From positions 1-7,338 of the forward strand of contig CAMWUU010000180.1 in assembly GCA_947177515.1 (NCBI GenBank): a stretch of DNA of 7,338 nt. The letters are read 5' to 3'. The translations under genes and the position numbers were made by a program. Of the stretch, positions 5,714-7,338 are shown in pieces. A model generated the notes under the pieces. The model was not told the origin of the DNA. It worked only from the letters and a program-made list of their open reading frames with translations, and did not search any database. This stretch comes from an uncultured Lachnospiraceae bacterium (GTDB taxonomy: Bacteria > Bacillota > Clostridia > Lachnospirales > Lachnospiraceae). Every line of letters begins with the position of its first letter. Position 1 is the first letter of the stretch.

Positions 5714-5956
5714 CAATCCCCTCGCCTGACGATCCATATCCTCTATTACAATGTCATAGATTTCGCCAAGCGATGCACAATACTCCAGTACCTTCCAAGG
5801 CTCGTTTGTATGGAAATGGATTTTTATCATTTCCTCATCACCCACTGCCAAAAGACAATCTCCCTTAAAATTTTCCGTAAAATAATCACTGATTGCATCC
5901 TCGTCAAGATCTTCCCCCTCGATCAAAAGCTGAGTGTCATATTTGAATTCCAACAT
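5705..5956 (-). CDS. Small stand-alone protein resembling the middle domain of fatty-acid kinase FakA (YloV/DAK-phosphatase-like)
   Basis: An 83-residue acidic protein without signal peptide or membrane span. Its sequence runs parallel to the region that follows the Dak2/DhaL kinase domain in FakA/YloV: MLEFKYDTQLLIEG corresponds to the family's YCTEFLI-type strand, FKGDCLLAVGDEEMIKIHFH plus TNEPWKVLEYCASLGEI corresponds to the GDSLVVVGD...VKVHVHTN.PG..LEYA segment, and IVIEDMDRQ to the ENM..Q end. The paired His in HFHTN is kept, whereas the Cys of the usual YCTEF is Asp here (YDTQ). It lacks the ATP-binding kinase domain and the C-terminal domain, so it cannot itself be a complete kinase. 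The start at 5956 is set by AAAGGA 6 bases upstream; the frame is open to 6025 but that ATG lies in a hairpin loop without a ribosome binding site. It follows pnp by 155 bases, with a terminator and structured DNA between. The role is unknown. Confidence 0.82.
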   Translation of the reverse strand: MLEFKYDTQLLIEGEDLDEDAISDYFTENFKGDCLLAVGDEEMIKIHFHTNEPWKVLEYCASLGEIYDIVIEDMDRQARGLKG

Positions 5957-6010
5957 AGTCTTTCCTTTCCTGGTATATAACCATACCAATCCATCCATTT
6001 CTTTAATATA

Positions 6011-6077
6011 GGGAAATTTCCCCATTGGGGAAATTTTTCACCCCCTCAAAAAGATCCTCCCCTAATGGGGTGAAAAA
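6011..6077 (-). repeat. Cluster of interlocking inverted repeats between pnp and the 83-residue gene
   Basis: Three overlapping dyads are visible. AAATTTCCCC (6014-6023) and GGGGAAATTT (6027-6036) pair perfectly around three bases. TTTTTCACCCC (6034-6044) and GGGGTGAAAAA (6067-6077) pair perfectly over 11 bases around 22 bases. CCCC-TAAT-GGGG (6059-6070) lies inside the second, and GGGAAATTTCCC (6011-6022) is itself a palindrome. Several of these folds exclude one another. On the + strand the first hairpin is followed by five T and could terminate antisense transcription entering pnp. On the minus strand the region would lie in the leader of the 83-residue gene, where it could be an RNA switch or operator; no known riboswitch is recognised. 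Confidence 0.7.
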
Positions 6078-6103
6078 CGGCTCAGACAACGCCAAGCCGC
6101 TTT
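6074..6103 (-). terminator. Rho-independent terminator of pnp
   Basis: On the minus strand AAAGCGGCT pairs with AGCCGTTTT (one G-T pair) around a 12-base loop and the T run continues to five T. It starts 8 bases after the pnp stop codon. Its T run is also the start of the GGGGTGAAAAA arm of the neighbouring inverted repeat cluster, so the two structures compete for the same bases. Confidence 0.8.
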
Positions 6104-6111
6104 CCTTTTTC

Positions 6112-7286
6112 TTATTTTTCCGGGCAGTCCTTAATCGAGAAGCTTACACGTCCCATCTTATCCTTACCAAGGCAAATAACCTTTACCACATCCCCAAGGG
6201 TGAGCACATCCTCCACGCGGTTAATCCGCTCCCTGGCAATCTTTGAAATATGAACCATTCCTTCCTTGCCAGGAGCAAATTCTAGGAATGCACCAAATTC
6301 CTTGATGCTAACCACTTTTCCGGTAAAAATCTGTCCTTCTTCAAATTCGGAAACAATAATCTCAATCAGATTAACTGCTTTCTGCATTGCTTCCGCATCC
6401 GTACCACAGATCGAAACAGCACCATCATCAGTGATATCAATCTTTACCCCAGTCTGCTCAATAATCGCATTGATCGTCTTTCCCCTCTGGCCTACCACAT
6501 CGCCAATCTTTTGCGGGTCAATCTGGATCTGGATAATCTTTGGGGCAAATCTCCCCACATCCTTCCTTGGCTCTGCAATACACGGTGTGAGTACATTATT
6601 AATAATATACTCCCGCGCCGCCTTCGTTTTGCGGAATGCTTCCTCCACGATCGGCCTTGTCAGACCGTGGATCTTGATATCCATCTGGATCGCCGTGATC
6701 CCATCATGTGTCCCAGCAACCTTAAAATCCATATCGCCAAAGAAATCTTCAAGCCCCTGGATATCTGTCAGTACAATATAATCGTCATCGGTATCCCCCG
6801 TAACAAGACCGCACGAAATACCTGCTACCTGCTTTTTAATTGGCACGCCCGCCGCCATCAGCGATAAGGTAGACGCACAGACCGAAGCCTGCGAAGTAGA
6901 GCCGTTTGATTCAAAAGTTTCGGAAACGGTGCGGATAGCATACGGGAATTCCTCCGTACTCGGAAGCACCGGCATCAAAGCCTTCTCCGCAAGCGCGCCA
7001 TGACCAATCTCGCGTCGTCCAGGACCTCTAGAAACCTTAGTTTCACCAACAGAATAGGACGGGAAATTGTAATGGTGCATATAGCGCTTGCTCACCTCAT
7101 TCTCATCCAGACCATCAATGCGCTGTGCCTCCGCAAGCGGCGCAAGTGTACAGACATTGCAGATCTGTGTCTGACCGCGCGTAAACATACCGGAACCATG
7201 CACCCTAGGGATAATATCAATCTCCGCAGCAAGCGGGCGGATCTGGTCAATCGCACGTCCATCCGGGCGTTTGTGGTCTTTTAAGA
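6112..7286 (-). CDS. pnp: Polynucleotide phosphorylase (PNPase), C-terminal part, 5' end missing
   Basis: About 391 residues of a protein normally near 700. PNPase degrades RNA 3' to 5' by phosphorolysis and acts as a trimer in mRNA turnover. The visible part begins in the linker before the second RNase PH domain (KRPDGRAIDQIRPL, then PRVHGSGMFTRGQTQ), continues with GRREIGHGALAEKAL, the SETFESNGSTSQASVCASTL segment and the GDMDFKVAGT...GITAIQMDIKI catalytic segment, whose two Asp correspond to the metal-binding pair in the family. A KH domain follows (PQKIGDVVGQRGKTINAII, with GQRG as the GxxG loop) and then an S1 domain (GQIFTGKVVSIKEFGAFLEF through GRVSFSIKD). No frameshift or missing catalytic residue is seen in this part. 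The frame runs into a TAA at 7294-7296, but that stop lies in sequence matching a sequencing adapter, so the gene is cut by the contig end rather than broken. The GTG at 7203 is an internal Val, not a start. It ends at a terminator. Confidence 0.97.
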
Positions 7287-7338
7287 ATGTCTCTTATAAA
7301 CATAACCGAGCACACGAGACTACAGAGCAAACAGGCAG
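7287..7338. other. Probable Nextera sequencing-adapter contamination at the contig end
   Basis: Positions 7287-7320 match the 34-base Nextera transposase/read-2 adapter (mosaic end TGTCTCTTATA.ACAT followed by CCGAGC.CACGAGAC) at 29 of 34 bases by my manual alignment; all five differences are A in the window. The 18 bases that follow would be index and flow-cell sequence, but I cannot match the latter clearly. At the same point the conserved PNPase reading frame breaks off. The biological sequence most likely ends near 7286. Confidence 0.9.

Noticed and set aside
5957..6025. Longer 106-residue version of the 83-residue protein starting at 6025.
   Set aside because: That ATG sits in the loop of a 10-base-pair hairpin with no ribosome binding site, and the extra residues do not match the domain.
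6001..6045. Tiny GTG-initiated leader peptide of about 12 codons within the inverted repeats.
   Set aside because: The start overlaps the only G-rich run, so no properly spaced ribosome binding site exists; the codons are explained by the palindromes.
7294..7296. In-frame TAA making pnp look like a broken gene with a start at 7203.
   Set aside because: The stop lies within the adapter-like tail; upstream of 7203 the frame continues with conserved PNPase residues (KRPDGRAIDQIRPLAAEID) up to about 7286.
1..7338. tRNA, rRNA, CRISPR array, insertion sequence or attachment site.
   Set aside because: No cloverleaf, no spaced direct repeats, no transposase motif and no terminal repeats were seen on either strand.

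Overview
The window looks like chromosomal DNA from a low-to-middle GC, Gram-positive Clostridia-type bacterium, most likely Lachnospiraceae. This rests on strong AGGAGG-type ribosome binding sites, consensus SigA promoters, a polynucleotide phosphorylase gene followed at a distance by an M16 peptidase (as in the Bacillus pnpA-mlpA neighbourhood), and the overall protein style. The taxonomic call is inference only. Six of the eight genes fully or mostly visible, plus one of the two truncated genes' neighbours, point leftwards; only one gene lies on the + strand. The right edge appears to be a physical contig end: about the last 52 bases match Illumina Nextera transposase adapter sequence with a few errors and are probably not genomic.

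Reading in the direction of transcription (right to left): pnp (6112-7286, 5' end missing) encodes the second RNase PH domain, KH and S1 domains of PNPase and ends at a rho-independent terminator. It is followed by a cluster of interlocking inverted repeats (6011-6077) and by an 83-residue gene (5705-5956) that resembles only the middle domain of the fatty-acid-kinase subunit FakA/YloV. A + strand gene for a DUF1266-type lipoprotein (4743-5624), driven by a perfect SigA promoter, then interrupts the leftward series and converges on the 83-residue gene. Divergent from it is a 229-residue single-pass membrane protein of unknown function (3813-4502), whose stop codon lies in the loop of its own terminator.

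The next unit begins at a near-consensus promoter (3713-3741) and contains an M16 zinc peptidase related to MlpA/YmxG (2215-3627) and, 156 bases on, a cell-wall amidase (919-2058). The amidase has an N-terminal Amidase_3 domain, no signal peptide, a long linker containing fourteen consecutive aspartates flanked by CxC and CxxC, and a C-terminal SPOR-like domain. A terminator at 823-855 closes the unit. At the left end, an ECF-like sigma factor (234-716) overlaps the start of a membrane protein (1-244) cut off by the window edge; the pair has the look of a sigma factor with a membrane-bound partner or regulator.

Functionally the window combines RNA turnover (pnp), proteolysis (M16), peptidoglycan hydrolysis (amidase), surface or signalling functions (lipoprotein, membrane proteins, sigma factor) and a possible lipid-related fragment protein. 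No mobile element, CRISPR array, tRNA or rRNA was seen, and no non-coding stretch exceeds 300 bases. No clear new multi-gene system is evident; the most unusual items are the poly-Asp/cysteine linker in the amidase, the free-standing FakA-middle-domain protein, the inverted repeat cluster after pnp, and the adapter tail.
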